Of a DNA stretch of 64,000 bases, positions 1 to 7,630 are shown in pieces (positions within the stretch are counted from its first letter, which is position 1; each line of letters starts with the position of its first letter). The stretch comes from Streptomyces sp. Go-475 (lineage in GTDB: Bacteria > Actinomycetota > Actinomycetes > Streptomycetales > Streptomycetaceae). The DNA lies in the NCBI RefSeq assembly GCF_003330845.1, contig NZ_CP026121.1:3205501-3269500 (forward strand), in the 5' to 3' direction. The position numbers and the translations under genes were made by a program. The notes under the pieces were generated by a model, which ran no database searches, had not been told where the DNA came from, and saw only the letters and a program-made list of their open reading frames with translations.

Positions 1-92
1 GCGGACGGAACTCAGATCAGCCGGGAAGTAGGGGCGACCGGTGAGACGGTGTCGGCGAGGTAGTGGGCGCGTCCGCTGCGGGGCTCGTGTCT

Positions 93-473
93 CTATCCGT
101 CGCAGCCGGTGCGGACGGTGGCCGGTTCTCCTGCGTGGATGATCGAGCCGAGCATGGTGTGGGCGGCTTGGAGTTGTTCGATGGAGCGGCTCAGGCGGTC
201 GCGTTCGCGCTTGAGGTCCTGGGCCATTTCCTCGCAGGTCGGCGCCAGGATGGCTCCCTCGTCGACCATGCAGGGCAGCATCTCCCGGATCAGGTCGGTG
301 TTCAGTCCGGCCGCCAGCAGGATCCGGATCCGGCGCACGGTGGCCACATCGGATTCGTCGAACTCGCGGTAGCCGCTGGCCCGCCGCTGCGGTCGCAACA
401 GCCCTTGCTGCTCGTAGTACCGCAGGCTCCTGGTGCTGATCCCGGTGCGACTCGACAGCTCGCCGATGAACAT
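93..473 (-). CDS. MerR-family transcriptional regulator
   Basis: 126-aa one-component regulator. The N-terminal winged helix is typical of MerR proteins (FIGELSSRTGISTRSLRYYE, then the wing containing LLRPQR and GYREF). A dimerisation helix (RERDRLSRSIEQLQ) follows and the effector domain is very short. An in-frame ATG lies 42 bp upstream, but the start at 473 is preferred: it begins exactly at the HTH and has GGGGG just upstream, whereas the longer form would run into the operator. It is divergent from the SDR gene, and the shared spacer contains a dyad between overspaced promoter elements, the classic MerR arrangement. I infer it controls the SDR gene and possibly itself. The ligand is unknown; a metal sensor is unlikely because no paired Cys cluster is seen. 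Confidence 0.9.
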   Translation of the reverse strand: MFIGELSSRTGISTRSLRYYEQQGLLRPQRRASGYREFDESDVATVRRIRILLAAGLNTDLIREMLPCMVDEGAILAPTCEEMAQDLKRERDRLSRSIEQLQAAHTMLGSIIHAGEPATVRTGCDG

Positions 474-493
474 GTGACCCCCGACACAGAGCT

Positions 494-525
494 TTGACTC
501 TGCCATCAATGTCAATGTTTAGCGT
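494..525 (+). promoter_or_regulatory. MerR-type promoter/operator for the SDR gene
   Basis: TTGACT at 494-499 and TAGCGT at 520-525 are separated by 20 bp, longer than the usual 17 and typical of MerR-activated promoters. The spacer region carries a dyad TTGAC-nn-TG....CA-nn-GTCAA (494-515), 7 of 11 positions paired. Transcription would begin at about 532-533, at the SDR ATG, so the message is probably leaderless. Confidence 0.65.
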
Positions 526-532
526 AGCCGCC

Positions 533-1330
533 ATGGCAACGAACCAGAGCACCCAGCAAGCTCGAACCATCGATCCGAAGTCCCTGGCGGGCAAGAAGGC
601 CGTCGTCACCGGCGGCACCCTCGGCATGGGCCGGGCCATCGTCCAGGCCTTAACCGACCGTGGCGCCGAGGTGATGTACACCGGACGCAGCGACGAGCGA
701 CTCGCCGAGGCCCAGGCGGCGCTCGACACCCCACTGGCCCACCCGGTGCGCTCCGACGTCACTGACGCCGTCGCCATCGCGGCGCTCGGCGATCAGGTCG
801 CCGAACGCCTCGGTGGCATCGACTACCTGTTCGTCAACCAGGGCATCGCCGAGTTCCAGACGCTCGAAAAGGTCACCGAGGAATCGTGGGACCGCATCTT
901 CGACGTCAACGCCAAGGGCGCCTTCTTCACCGTGCAGCGGCTGGCGCCACTGGTGTCCGAGGGCGGCTCGATCGTGTTCACCACCGTCTCGAACGACCGG
1001 ATTTTCCCCGGTCTGAGCGCCTACTCCGGGGCGAAGGAGGCCGTCGCCGCGTTCGCCAAGGTGCTCGCCGCCGAGTTGCTCCCCCGCAAGATCCGCGTCA
1101 ACGCGATCGCCCCCGGGTTCATCCTCACCCCCACCATGGGCGTCGCCGAACTGACCGAGGAGCAGCGCGCCGAGTTCATCGAACAGGGCAACGCCTCTAC
1201 TCCGATGGGCCGGGGAGGCACCGTGGAGGAGATCGCCGCCGCCGCGCTGTACCTCGCCGTCGAGGCCACGTTCACCACCGGCGTGGAGCTGCCCGTGGAC
1301 GGCGGGTTCGGCCAAGGCCTCGGCGAGTGA
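533..1330 (+). CDS. Short-chain dehydrogenase/reductase (SDR)
   Basis: 265-aa classical SDR, an NAD(P)-dependent cytosolic oxidoreductase. Seen: the glycine-rich cofactor loop TGGTLGMG near residue 27, the NAG-equivalent NQG near 102, catalytic Asn near 126, Ser about 153, and the Tyr-x-x-x-Lys pair (YSGAK) at 164-168. The C-terminal PVDGG motif is typical. TGRS after strand 2 (Arg present) suggests NADP(H). A longer in-frame ATG at 494 lies inside the promoter -35 box; I chose the ATG at 533 because it coincides with the predicted transcription start. The gene is divergent from the MerR regulator. Substrate is unknown. Confidence 0.9.
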   Translation: MATNQSTQQARTIDPKSLAGKKAVVTGGTLGMGRAIVQALTDRGAEVMYTGRSDERLAEAQAALDTPLAHPVRSDVTDAVAIAALGDQVAERLGGIDYLFVNQGIAEFQTLEKVTEESWDRIFDVNAKGAFFTVQRLAPLVSEGGSIVFTTVSNDRIFPGLSAYSGAKEAVAAFAKVLAAELLPRKIRVNAIAPGFILTPTMGVAELTEEQRAEFIEQGNASTPMGRGGTVEEIAAAALYLAVEATFTTGVELPVDGGFGQGLGE

Positions 1331-1419
1331 CAGACCCAGCCCCGCACGCCGCCCCGGAGCGACTCCGCGTCTTCAGCCGAATGGAGCGCGTGTCTCCGCC
1401 GCGGTGACATTCTGGGGCC

Positions 1420-2079
1420 GTGTTCTCATCCGGTCATGTGGGTGCCGTGTTCTTCGATGTCGACGGCACGCTTGTCCCTGGCGCGAGTTCAGGGGTTTTT
1501 CTGGCGGGCCTCCTCGGCCATAGGGAAGAACTGGCCAGGGCCGAGGACGCCTACGCCTCCGGTGCCCTGGACAATCGGCAGGTCTCCGAGCTGGATGCCG
1601 CGGGGTGGGCGGGGACGGCCGAGCGACGGGTTTCCGGTTGGCTCGACGGGCTTCCCCTGGTCGCGGGCATCGCGGAGACCGTGGTCTGGTGTCGGCGGAA
1701 CGGGTTGGTGCCCGTGCTGGCCACCCTCGCCTGGACGCCGATCGGCGGGTACCTGGCGGACCGGTTCGGTTTCCACGCGTTCAGCGGGCCCGAGCTGGAG
1801 ATCGCCGACGGGCGGTTCACGGGCCGGGTCGCCCGCCATTTCGACGAGCACGACAAGCGCGATCTCGCCCTTGCGCAGGCCCGGGAGCTGGGGTTGGCGC
1901 CCCACTCGTGCGGTGCTGTCGGGGACAGCCGATCTGACCTGCCGCTGTTCGCGTCCGTCGGGTTGAGTGTGGCGTTCAATGCCTCGGCCGGGGCGCGGGC
2001 GCCGGCGACGATCGCGGTGGACGGCGATGATCTGCGCAACGTGATTCCCCAACTGAGTCGCCTGGTCACAGCCGCTTAA
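1420..2079 (+). CDS. HAD-family phosphatase
   Basis: 219-aa haloacid dehalogenase-superfamily hydrolase, probably a phosphatase of the SerB-like subgroup. Motif I is FFDVDGTLV (nucleophile Asp 13, acid Asp 15), the Lys of motif III lies in HDKRD near 145, and motif IV is GDSRSDLPLF near 166-175. A helical cap lies between motifs I and II. The motif II Thr is probably in VLATLAW (about 106); the usual Ser/Thr-Ala-Ser pattern is altered. Starts: GTG at 1420 or GTG at 1438, which lies six codons closer to motif I; neither has a strong ribosome site. Substrate unknown. Confidence 0.85.
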   Translation: MFSSGHVGAVFFDVDGTLVPGASSGVFLAGLLGHREELARAEDAYASGALDNRQVSELDAAGWAGTAERRVSGWLDGLPLVAGIAETVVWCRRNGLVPVLATLAWTPIGGYLADRFGFHAFSGPELEIADGRFTGRVARHFDEHDKRDLALAQARELGLAPHSCGAVGDSRSDLPLFASVGLSVAFNASAGARAPATIAVDGDDLRNVIPQLSRLVTAA

Positions 2080-2098
2080 ACGGCCGACGGCGGCATCG

Positions 2099-2239
2099 AC
2101 GACTACGCTGTCCGAGCCCGGCGGTCTGCTGCTGGGCGACGATCGCCGCACGTTGTGCTCGGTGGCGCCGGTGCGCCCGGTGGACGCCGAGCCGCCCGCC
2201 CACCGCGACGTGCTGGTGATCGCGTACACCGCGCGCTGA
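2099..2239 (+). pseudogene. Orphan coding-like tail, possible gene remnant
   Basis: Between the HAD gene and the EamA gene a plus-strand frame with strong GC third-position bias ends at a TGA at 2237-2239 and reads like a protein C-terminus (LLLGDDRRTLCSVAPVRP, then DVLVIAYTAR). No credible start or ribosome site precedes it and it runs back into the HAD stop region, so it looks like the 3' end of a lost gene. I cannot assign a family. Confidence 0.25.
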
Positions 2240-2286
2240 ATGCCCGTGGCCCGGACATCGTCGTCCACAGCCGCCTTCCCCTCCCT

Positions 2287-2352
2287 GGACGTCCGTCGAC
2301 GTCCAGACGTCCGTAGGCGTCCGTGGACGTCCGTGTACGTCCGTGGACGCGT
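2287..2352 (+). repeat. ACGTCCGT direct-repeat block upstream of the EamA gene
   Basis: The octamer ACGTCCGT, or a one-base variant, recurs about seven times at 10-12 bp spacing immediately before the ribosome site of the EamA gene. Because GGACGTCC is self-complementary, the block can form several alternative small hairpins in the leader. It could be a multi-site operator or a slippage product. Confidence 0.6.
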
Positions 2353-2378
2353 GTGCCCAGCCCCGTAGAGGAGTCCCC

Positions 2379-3398
2379 ATGACCGCGACCGCGGCCCGCG
2401 CCGGCCGGCTGATCGATCTTCCCGTGCTGCTGGTCGCGGTGGTCTGGGGCTCCAGCTACCTCGCCGCCAAGGGCGTCACCACGGCGCAGACCGTGCTGGC
2501 GGTGCTGGTGCTGCGGTTCGCCGTGGTGCTGCCGGTGCTGGTGGTCGCGGGGTGGCGGCGGCTGCGGGCGCTGAGTGCCGCCCAGGTGCGGGGCGCGGGC
2601 CTGTTGGGGCTGATCCTCGCCGGGATCTTCCTGCTGGAGACGTACGGCGTGGTGCACACCTCCGCGACGAACGCGGGGCTGATCATCAGCCTCACCATGG
2701 TGTTCACGCCGCTCGCGGAGAGCCGGGTGCGCGGGACGCGGCTGCCGGGCTCCTTCATGGCGGCGGCCGGGCTGTCGGTGCTGGGGGTGGCGTTGCTGAC
2801 GCAGGGCGCCGGGTTCAGTGCCCCGTCCGGGGGCGACCTGCTGATGCTGGGGGCCGCCGTCGTCCGTACCGTGCACGTGCTCGCCATGGCGCGCATGGAG
2901 TCGGTGCGCGGCGCGGACGCGCTGTCGCTGACGACCGTGCAGCTGGGCGGTGCGGTGGTGGTGTTCGCCGTGCTGTCGGCGGTGCCGGGGACCGGGGCGT
3001 CGCCGTGGGCGGCCGCGGCGGACTTCGGGGCCGGGGACTGGGCGGGGCTGCTGTACCTGTCGGTGTTCTGCACACTTTTCGCGTTCTTCGTGCAGATGTG
3101 GGCGGTTCGCCGTACCTCTCCGTCGCGGGTGAGCCTGCTGCTCGGTACGGAGCCGGTGTGGGCCGCGGCCGTCGGCATCGCCGTGACCGGGGACCGGCCG
3201 GGCTGGCTGGGCCTGGTCGGCGCGGTGCTGGTCCTCGTGGGCACGGCTTGGGGGCGTACGGCGGCGGACCGGGGGCGTGCGGCGGCGGACCGGGGGCGCG
3301 GGGAGCGGGGTCCGGTGACCGCTCCGGGCGCGCTGTCCCCGCGCGGCAAGGCGGCCGAGCAGCCGCCGGCACACGACAGGGCGGCCGAGCCCGCCTGA
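2379..3398 (+). CDS. EamA/DMT-family transporter
   Basis: 339-aa inner-membrane protein with about ten hydrophobic segments in two EamA repeats. Repeat one begins at LPVLLVAVVWGSSYLAAKG and repeat two near residue 150. The family is drug/metabolite exporters of small organic molecules or amino acids; substrate unknown. The start is the ATG at 2379, preceded by GAGGAG eight bases upstream; a longer in-frame start at 2343 would begin inside the direct-repeat block. The C-terminal 45 residues are a low-complexity Arg/Ala/Gly tail built from a duplicated GRAAADR-like unit and are probably cytosolic and disordered. Confidence 0.88.
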   Translation: MTATAARAGRLIDLPVLLVAVVWGSSYLAAKGVTTAQTVLAVLVLRFAVVLPVLVVAGWRRLRALSAAQVRGAGLLGLILAGIFLLETYGVVHTSATNAGLIISLTMVFTPLAESRVRGTRLPGSFMAAAGLSVLGVALLTQGAGFSAPSGGDLLMLGAAVVRTVHVLAMARMESVRGADALSLTTVQLGGAVVVFAVLSAVPGTGASPWAAAADFGAGDWAGLLYLSVFCTLFAFFVQMWAVRRTSPSRVSLLLGTEPVWAAAVGIAVTGDRPGWLGLVGAVLVLVGTAWGRTAADRGRAAADRGRGERGPVTAPGALSPRGKAAEQPPAHDRAAEPA

Positions 3399-3463
3399 CC
3401 CTCAGGGCATCCGCACGGCTGCCCGCGGTGTGCCCGGGCTGCTGAGGCGGGTGCCCGATGAGG

Positions 3464-3940
3464 CTAGTCGGGCAGGTTCCCGTTGCCCCCGAGGTTGGCC
3501 ACGATCCGGCGCAGGACGTTGATCGTGGTGACGAAGTCGGCCGTGTCGATGCCCTCGTGCGTCTGCCGGTGGACAGGCAGGTTGCGGTCCCTGGCCCGGA
3601 TGCGGCCGGCCTCGCCCTCCTCGGTCAGGGTCATGCCGCCGGTCTCGTCCTCGATCAGCCAGCCGCGGGCCACCAGGTCGTCGTAGACGGCCTCGAAGTC
3701 GGTGTCGAGGTCGTCGTACGGGGTCAGGCGTTCGGTCAGGGTCGCGCGGGTCCACCGTCCGGGGGCGCCCGCCGCGTGGTTGAGGGTCCACCAGTGGGGC
3801 TGGGTCAGGCCCTCCACTGCCAGCTGGGCGCGGAGGGCTCCGACCACCCTGAGGTAGGCCTGCCCGGTCCATGCGCCGATGGGCTGGGCTGCGAGTTCCT
3901 CGTGGGGGTATTCCTTCAGGTCCTCGGCGTGTGTGGTCAT
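3464..3940 (-). CDS. MarR-like winged-helix regulator
   Basis: 158-aa probable transcriptional regulator. Residues about 25-110 have the MarR/winged-helix pattern: a long first helix (AYLRVVGALRAQL), a recognition region (RATLTERLTPYDD) and a wing containing GMTLTEEGEAGR. The ATG at 3940 has a purine-rich GAGG site upstream. It is transcribed in the same direction as, and 86 bp downstream of, the alpha/beta hydrolase gene, so the two may be co-transcribed. Ligand unknown. The fold assignment is by pattern only. Confidence 0.75.
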   Translation of the reverse strand: MTTHAEDLKEYPHEELAAQPIGAWTGQAYLRVVGALRAQLAVEGLTQPHWWTLNHAAGAPGRWTRATLTERLTPYDDLDTDFEAVYDDLVARGWLIEDETGGMTLTEEGEAGRIRARDRNLPVHRQTHEGIDTADFVTTINVLRRIVANLGGNGNLPD

Positions 3941-4026
3941 GTGTGCCTCGCCCCGTTCGTGTCGTGGTCGCTCGGACACGAGGAACGTAGGACCTCGAGT
4001 TTGATTGAGGTCAAGCGACGGTGGGC

Positions 4027-4860
4027 TCACGCCAGGAAGGTTCTGATCGCCTCGTGGAGGCGGTGCGGCTGATCCAGGTGGACGTCGTGGCCGGCGTCCG
4101 GGATGCGGGTGTGGCTGGTGGTCGGGCGCCGGGTGAGCATCGTGGCCGGTTCGTCGGGGCGCATCGTGCCGTGTTCGCCCTGGACGAGGAGGGTCGGGCA
4201 GGTGATGCGGGTCCACTCGGGCCAGTAGGCGGTGGTGGCCAGTTCGGCGACGGTGGCGACGATCGTGGTGCGGTCGAAGGCCGGACGCCAGCCGTCCTCT
4301 CGTTTTTCGAGGGTCTTCGTCCATGCCTCGTGACCCAGGAATGCCTTCGCCTCTTCGAGGGACGTGAAGGGGGTGGGCCAGCTGTCCAGCCAGGTCGCGA
4401 TCTGTGCGGGGAGGTCCGGGGCCGGGCCGCCGGGGCCCGCTTCGACCAGGACCAGGGACTCGACGAGGTGGGGGTGGGACGCGGCCAGCAGCATCGCCGT
4501 GTGACCGCCCAGGGACTGGCCCACCAGGGTGACGGGGGCCAGGGCCAGTTCCTCGATCAGGGTGACGGCGTCCTGGACGTGGGCCGCTCGGGTCGTGGTG
4601 CGCGGGACGCGGGTGCTGGCGCCGTGGCCACGGGCGTCGTACGTCACCACGCGGTGGCCGTCGGCGGCCAGGCGGGCGGCGACCCCGTCCCACTCGCCCT
4701 GGTGGCCTGCCAGGCCGTGCAGGAGGAGGAACGTGGCAACACATTCCGAGAGTTCCGGGGGCTCCGTGGCGGGGCGGTGGTCTCGGTGGGCGATGTGCGT
4801 GCCGTCCGGGGTGGTGAGGGCTCCGGATGACGTGCTGCGGGTGCCGCGGACGGTGGTCAT
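4027..4860 (-). CDS. Alpha/beta hydrolase
   Basis: 277-aa alpha/beta hydrolase fold enzyme. Seen: the oxyanion-hole HG of LLLHGLAG near residue 49, the nucleophile elbow GQSLGG with Ser 116, an acidic loop after strand 7 (LLVQGEHGTM) and the catalytic His in DAGHDVH near 258. No signal peptide, so cytosolic. The family covers esterases, lipases, epoxide hydrolases and haloperoxidases; substrate cannot be read. It lies upstream of the MarR-like gene on the same strand. Confidence 0.88.
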   Translation of the reverse strand: MTTVRGTRSTSSGALTTPDGTHIAHRDHRPATEPPELSECVATFLLLHGLAGHQGEWDGVAARLAADGHRVVTYDARGHGASTRVPRTTTRAAHVQDAVTLIEELALAPVTLVGQSLGGHTAMLLAASHPHLVESLVLVEAGPGGPAPDLPAQIATWLDSWPTPFTSLEEAKAFLGHEAWTKTLEKREDGWRPAFDRTTIVATVAELATTAYWPEWTRITCPTLLVQGEHGTMRPDEPATMLTRRPTTSHTRIPDAGHDVHLDQPHRLHEAIRTFLA

Positions 4861-4912
4861 GTAGCCCCCTGGGCTTAGGGCCTGTCTCTTCGGGTGAAGC
4901 TGCTGCCGTCCG

Positions 4913-5644
4913 TCAGTCGAACATGCCCGCGAAGGGGTTCGGTTCGCCGGTCATCGGGTCCAAGCCCGCGTGGAACCGGCGTTCCTGCTCTGCGTGATGG
5001 ACGAAGGTGCCCACTCGTCCCCACAACGAGAGGTCGCTCAGGGGGCACTCGTCGAATTCAGCGGTCATGAGGCGCCGGAGAAACTCGGCCATACCGCAGT
5101 CGAAAAGCGCCCATTGGGGATCGTCGTGTCTCCTCCACACGATCACCGGCCATAGGTCCGGGTTCGGACCGGCCATCAGCCAGCCCAGTTCGTTTGCGTT
5201 GCATCCGCTGCCCCAGGGCAGGACTCGGTCAGCACCCAGTTCAACCCCGGGCACTCCGCCCTCCGCGGTGCACAGCTCGCGGAACCCCGCCATGTGACCG
5301 GCGATCGATGCCTGCCAGCCGTTCCCGGTCGGGAGGGGTGGCAGGACGATCAAGTCATCGATGCAACCACCGCCGTAAACGGCCATGAAGTCGCGATAGT
5401 CGCAGGGGAGTGAAGTGCCCAGGCGGGCTTCGACCGCCGCCCAGTCCACTTGCTCGTCTGTACCCCATTCGCTGGACAAGATCCCGCGCAGCGCCTCTAC
5501 GTCGGTTCGACCCTCCACTTGCCCTCCTGGTTGCTCGCGCAGGCGCACGATATCCGGGCGCACCAGAAGAGCGTCCAGCGGCATCAGCGTCCAGCCCGTT
5601 CGAGGATGGCCGCAAGGCGCGCTCTGCCCCCGCGCGGCGGTCAC
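4913..5644 (-). CDS. SMI1/KNR4 (SUKH) family protein
   Basis: 243-aa SUKH-superfamily protein. The characteristic core is present: WAAVEARLGTSLPCDYRDF at about 70-90, the strand IVLPPLP, then WGSGCNANELGWL and VIVWRRHD. SUKH proteins often act as immunity proteins against contact-dependent or secreted toxins, but many in Streptomyces stand alone, and no toxin gene is adjacent. The start is uncertain: GTG/ATG choices at 5644 or the Met 20 codons later (5584) both keep the domain intact. Confidence 0.82.
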   Translation of the reverse strand: MTAARGQSAPCGHPRTGWTLMPLDALLVRPDIVRLREQPGGQVEGRTDVEALRGILSSEWGTDEQVDWAAVEARLGTSLPCDYRDFMAVYGGGCIDDLIVLPPLPTGNGWQASIAGHMAGFRELCTAEGGVPGVELGADRVLPWGSGCNANELGWLMAGPNPDLWPVIVWRRHDDPQWALFDCGMAEFLRRLMTAEFDECPLSDLSLWGRVGTFVHHAEQERRFHAGLDPMTGEPNPFAGMFD

Positions 5645-5710
5645 CGTCGGGCTGTCGCGGTGACCATCGCGCGGGTTGCCGTCGCGGTGTCGCGGGGCCG
5701 GGTCAGGCGC

Positions 5711-6232
5711 CTACGATGCCGGGCTCAAGTCCGCGCGGCCGAACAGCAGGGCGTACCCCGCCGGGAGTTGGGTGAGGATGCGGGTCACCAGGTCGTCGCC
5801 GATCAGGCGCGGCAGGACGCTCAGGACCGAGCTGACGTCCCAGCGGGCCGTGGCGGGGGTGGCTCCCTCGATGCGGGCCGCGACCGATTCGACGAACTCC
5901 GCGGCGGTGAGCCGGCGCGTCACCGGGATCTGGCCGGCGACCACTCTGGCGGCCTCCTCGGGCAGGGCGCGGGCGAGGTCGACCCGTTCGTCGCCGATCA
6001 CATGGCCGCCGAGGGCTGACAGGACGATACGGGTGACCCGCTCCGCCTCCGACCTGGTCGTGTACTGGCCCGACTCCCGTACCGCCTCGACCAGTTCGGT
6101 CCAGGCGTCGTCGTCGCCGTGGGGGCGGGGGTGGTGCGGCGGGGCGGGGATCAGGGTCGTCGGGGACGGGGGCGTGAGGGCCCTCGTCGCAGGGGACACG
6201 GTCGTCACACTGGGCACCGTCGTCGCGCTCAT
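5711..6232 (-). CDS. DUF2267 domain protein
   Basis: 173-aa protein. The C-terminal 130 residues match DUF2267: RSEAERVTRIVLSALGGHV, then LARALPEEAARVV and TAAEFVESVAAR, an all-helical domain of unknown function. The N-terminal 40 residues are a Pro/Thr/Ser-rich linker. The ATG at 6232 has a GGAGGAAG ribosome site. It lies in the same direction downstream of hsp20 with the 21-bp tandem repeat between them. DUF2267 genes often sit near stress genes in actinomycetes (recollection); function unknown. Confidence 0.85.
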   Translation of the reverse strand: MSATTVPSVTTVSPATRALTPPSPTTLIPAPPHHPRPHGDDDAWTELVEAVRESGQYTTRSEAERVTRIVLSALGGHVIGDERVDLARALPEEAARVVAGQIPVTRRLTAAEFVESVAARIEGATPATARWDVSSVLSVLPRLIGDDLVTRILTQLPAGYALLFGRADLSPAS

Positions 6233-6395
6233 GTGCGGGTCTTCCTCCGGATCCTGTCCTGCCCCGTGCCGCCGGGCTCCGACGCCGGCGGCGCGGGGTG
6301 GGGTGAGGTGGGGTGCTGGGCTGTCCCGGGGGTGGGACGTCCTCGGGGCAGCCCGCTGGGTGCGTGGGTAGGGGGCGGTCGCGGTCAGCCGGTGT

Positions 6396-6542
6396 CAGCC
6401 GCTGACCTGCATGCGCCAGCCGCTGACGCGCCGGTGTCAGCCGCTGACCTGCATGCGCCAGCCGCTGACCTGCGTGCGCCAGCCGCTGATCTGCGTGCGC
6501 CAGCCGCTGACCTGCGTGCGTCAGCCGCTGATCTGCTTGCGG
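6396..6542. repeat. Seven 21-bp tandem repeats across the hsp20 stop codon
   Basis: CAGCCGCTGA starts at 6396, 6417, 6438, 6459, 6480, 6501 and 6522, giving an exact period of 21 bp over seven copies, with one or two substitutions between copies. The last copy encodes the final codons and stop of hsp20, so the array appears to be a duplication of that 3' end. Each unit contains the self-complementary core CAGCCGCTG/CAGCGGCTG and could form hairpins in the hsp20 3' UTR. Confidence 0.95.
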
Positions 6543-6943
6543 CTGTCGCCGCCCGTGATCTGGATGCGGCGCGGCTTGGCCTGCTCGGCCACCGGGATGC
6601 GCAGGGTCAGGACGCCCGCCTCGTACGAGGCGTCGATGCGTTCCGTGTCCAGCGTGTCGCCGAGGAAGAGCTGGCGCGTGAACGTGCCGGTGGGGCGCTC
6701 GGCGACCAGCATCTCCGCGTCCCCCGGGGCGGGGGACTTGCGCTCCGCTCGCACGTTCAGGACGTTGCGCTCGACATCCAGCTCGATCGACTCGGGGTCG
6801 ATGCCGGGGAGGTCGAAGTGGACGAGGAAGTCGTCCCCGGAACGGTAGGCGTCCATCGCCATCGCCGACGGGCGGGTGGCGGGGCCGAAGACCTGCTGGG
6901 TGAGTCGGTCGAGTTCACGGAAGGGGTCCGTGCGCATGAGCAT
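6521..6943 (-). CDS. Hsp20/alpha-crystallin small heat-shock protein
   Basis: 140-aa cytosolic ATP-independent holdase chaperone. The N-terminus ([20 protein letters not shown]) strongly resembles Streptomyces HSP18. The alpha-crystallin domain spans about 30-130: [18 protein letters not shown], a central [15 protein letters not shown] stretch and the [10 protein letters not shown] end strand. GTG at 6946 and ATG at 6943 are both possible; ATG matches the family N-terminus and has GAGAGGAG upstream. A good promoter (TTGTCA, 17 bp, TATATA) lies about 60 bp upstream under a HAIR-like element. The stop codon lies in the last copy of a 21-bp tandem repeat. Confidence 0.95.
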   Translation of the reverse strand: MLMRTDPFRELDRLTQQVFGPATRPSAMAMDAYRSGDDFLVHFDLPGIDPESIELDVERNVLNVRAERKSPAPGDAEMLVAERPTGTFTRQLFLGDTLDTERIDASYEAGVLTLRIPVAEQAKPRRIQITGGDSRKQISG

Positions 6944-7003
6944 CACTGGTCACTCCTCTCTTCAGGCGCTGCCTGTGCGATGCCCTTACGTTCTGCGTCT
7001 TCT

Positions 7004-7045
7004 TATATAGCTCGGAGGAGGAAACTTGACAACCCTCGACTCATG
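7004..7045 (-). promoter_or_regulatory. hsp20 promoter with HAIR-like (HspR) operator
   Basis: On the minus strand TTGTCA (7032-7027) and TATATA (7009-7004) are spaced by 17 bp. Overlapping the -35, CTTGACA-N7-ACTCATG (7025-7045) matches the HspR inverted repeat CTTGAGT-N7-ACTCAAG at 5 of 7 and 6 of 7 positions. Repression by HspR at normal temperature is the inference. S. albus hsp18 is instead known to be controlled by RheA. Confidence 0.65.
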
Positions 7046-7167
7046 TCCGAGGGCGGATCTTGAGGGCGCCAGCGGGCTGCCCCGGCGCGGGACGCCGTCA
7101 CCTGGGGCGTTAACCTCGGGCCTCGCGAGCAAGCGAGGGCACACGAGGCAGGACGCAGGAGGCAGAT

Positions 7168-7470
7168 ATGGCGAGGGTTCCCAGCGCGGTGGTCGCCGCG
7201 AGCGGTCTCGTGGGCGGGTACGGCGTGGCCCGCTGGAGCGGGAAGCGGCAGCTCGGCGGGGTCGTGCTCGCCGTCGCCGGGGCGGCGGCCGTGCGGCAGT
7301 GGCGGCAGCAGGCCGGCGGGGTGGCCGCGGGGGCGTTGTCGGCCGCGTACGTCGCCGCGTTCGCCGGGTCTCATCCGCTGGCGAAGAAGGTCGGGGCGTG
7401 GCCTGCCGTGTTCGGGGTGGCCGGGGCCGTGGGGCTGGCGTCGTGGGTGGTGGCGGACCGGCGCGGCTGA
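7168..7470 (+). CDS. Small hydrophobic membrane protein
   Basis: 100-aa protein with Ala/Gly/Val-rich hydrophobic segments at about 5-20, 28-42, 50-68 and 75-95, separated by basic patches (RWSGKR, RQWRQQ) and ending in DRRG. It is probably an integral membrane protein with three or four helices. The ATG at 7168 has an AGGAGG site eight bases upstream. No family recognised; similar small proteins are common in Streptomyces. It is divergent from hsp20, so the intergenic region may serve both. Confidence 0.7.
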   Translation: MARVPSAVVAASGLVGGYGVARWSGKRQLGGVVLAVAGAAAVRQWRQQAGGVAAGALSAAYVAAFAGSHPLAKKVGAWPAVFGVAGAVGLASWVVADRRG

Positions 7471-7592
7471 GGAGCGGAGGGCCGTTTCCTGCCGCGCGGC
7501 GAAGGGTCGTTTCGTACGGCGCGGCGGGCGGCCGGTCACCAGGGGCGTACCGGCCGGCCGCCCCCCCAGCCAGTGCAGCGAGCCGCACAGCA

Positions 7593-7627
7593 AAGAACCC
7601 GGCCCTGTAACCCAGGGCCGGGTTCTT
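7593..7627. terminator. Bidirectional hairpin terminator
   Basis: A perfect 15-bp stem (AAGAACCCGGCCCTG, 7593-7607, paired with 7613-7627) with a 5-nt loop lies immediately downstream of the minus-strand tRNA and ends in short T runs on both strands. It likely terminates the tRNA transcript and the plus-strand small membrane gene. Confidence 0.8.
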
Positions 7628-7630
7628 GTT

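Noticed and set aside
494..532. Upstream ATG extension of the SDR gene
   Set aside because: It would begin in the -35 box of the gene's own promoter and adds residues not seen in the family.
2287..2352. CRISPR-like direct repeats
   Set aside because: Units of 8-10 bp without unique spacers are far too short for CRISPR, and no cas genes are present.
6396..6542. 21-bp array as CRISPR
   Set aside because: The copies are directly adjacent without spacers, so it is a minisatellite.
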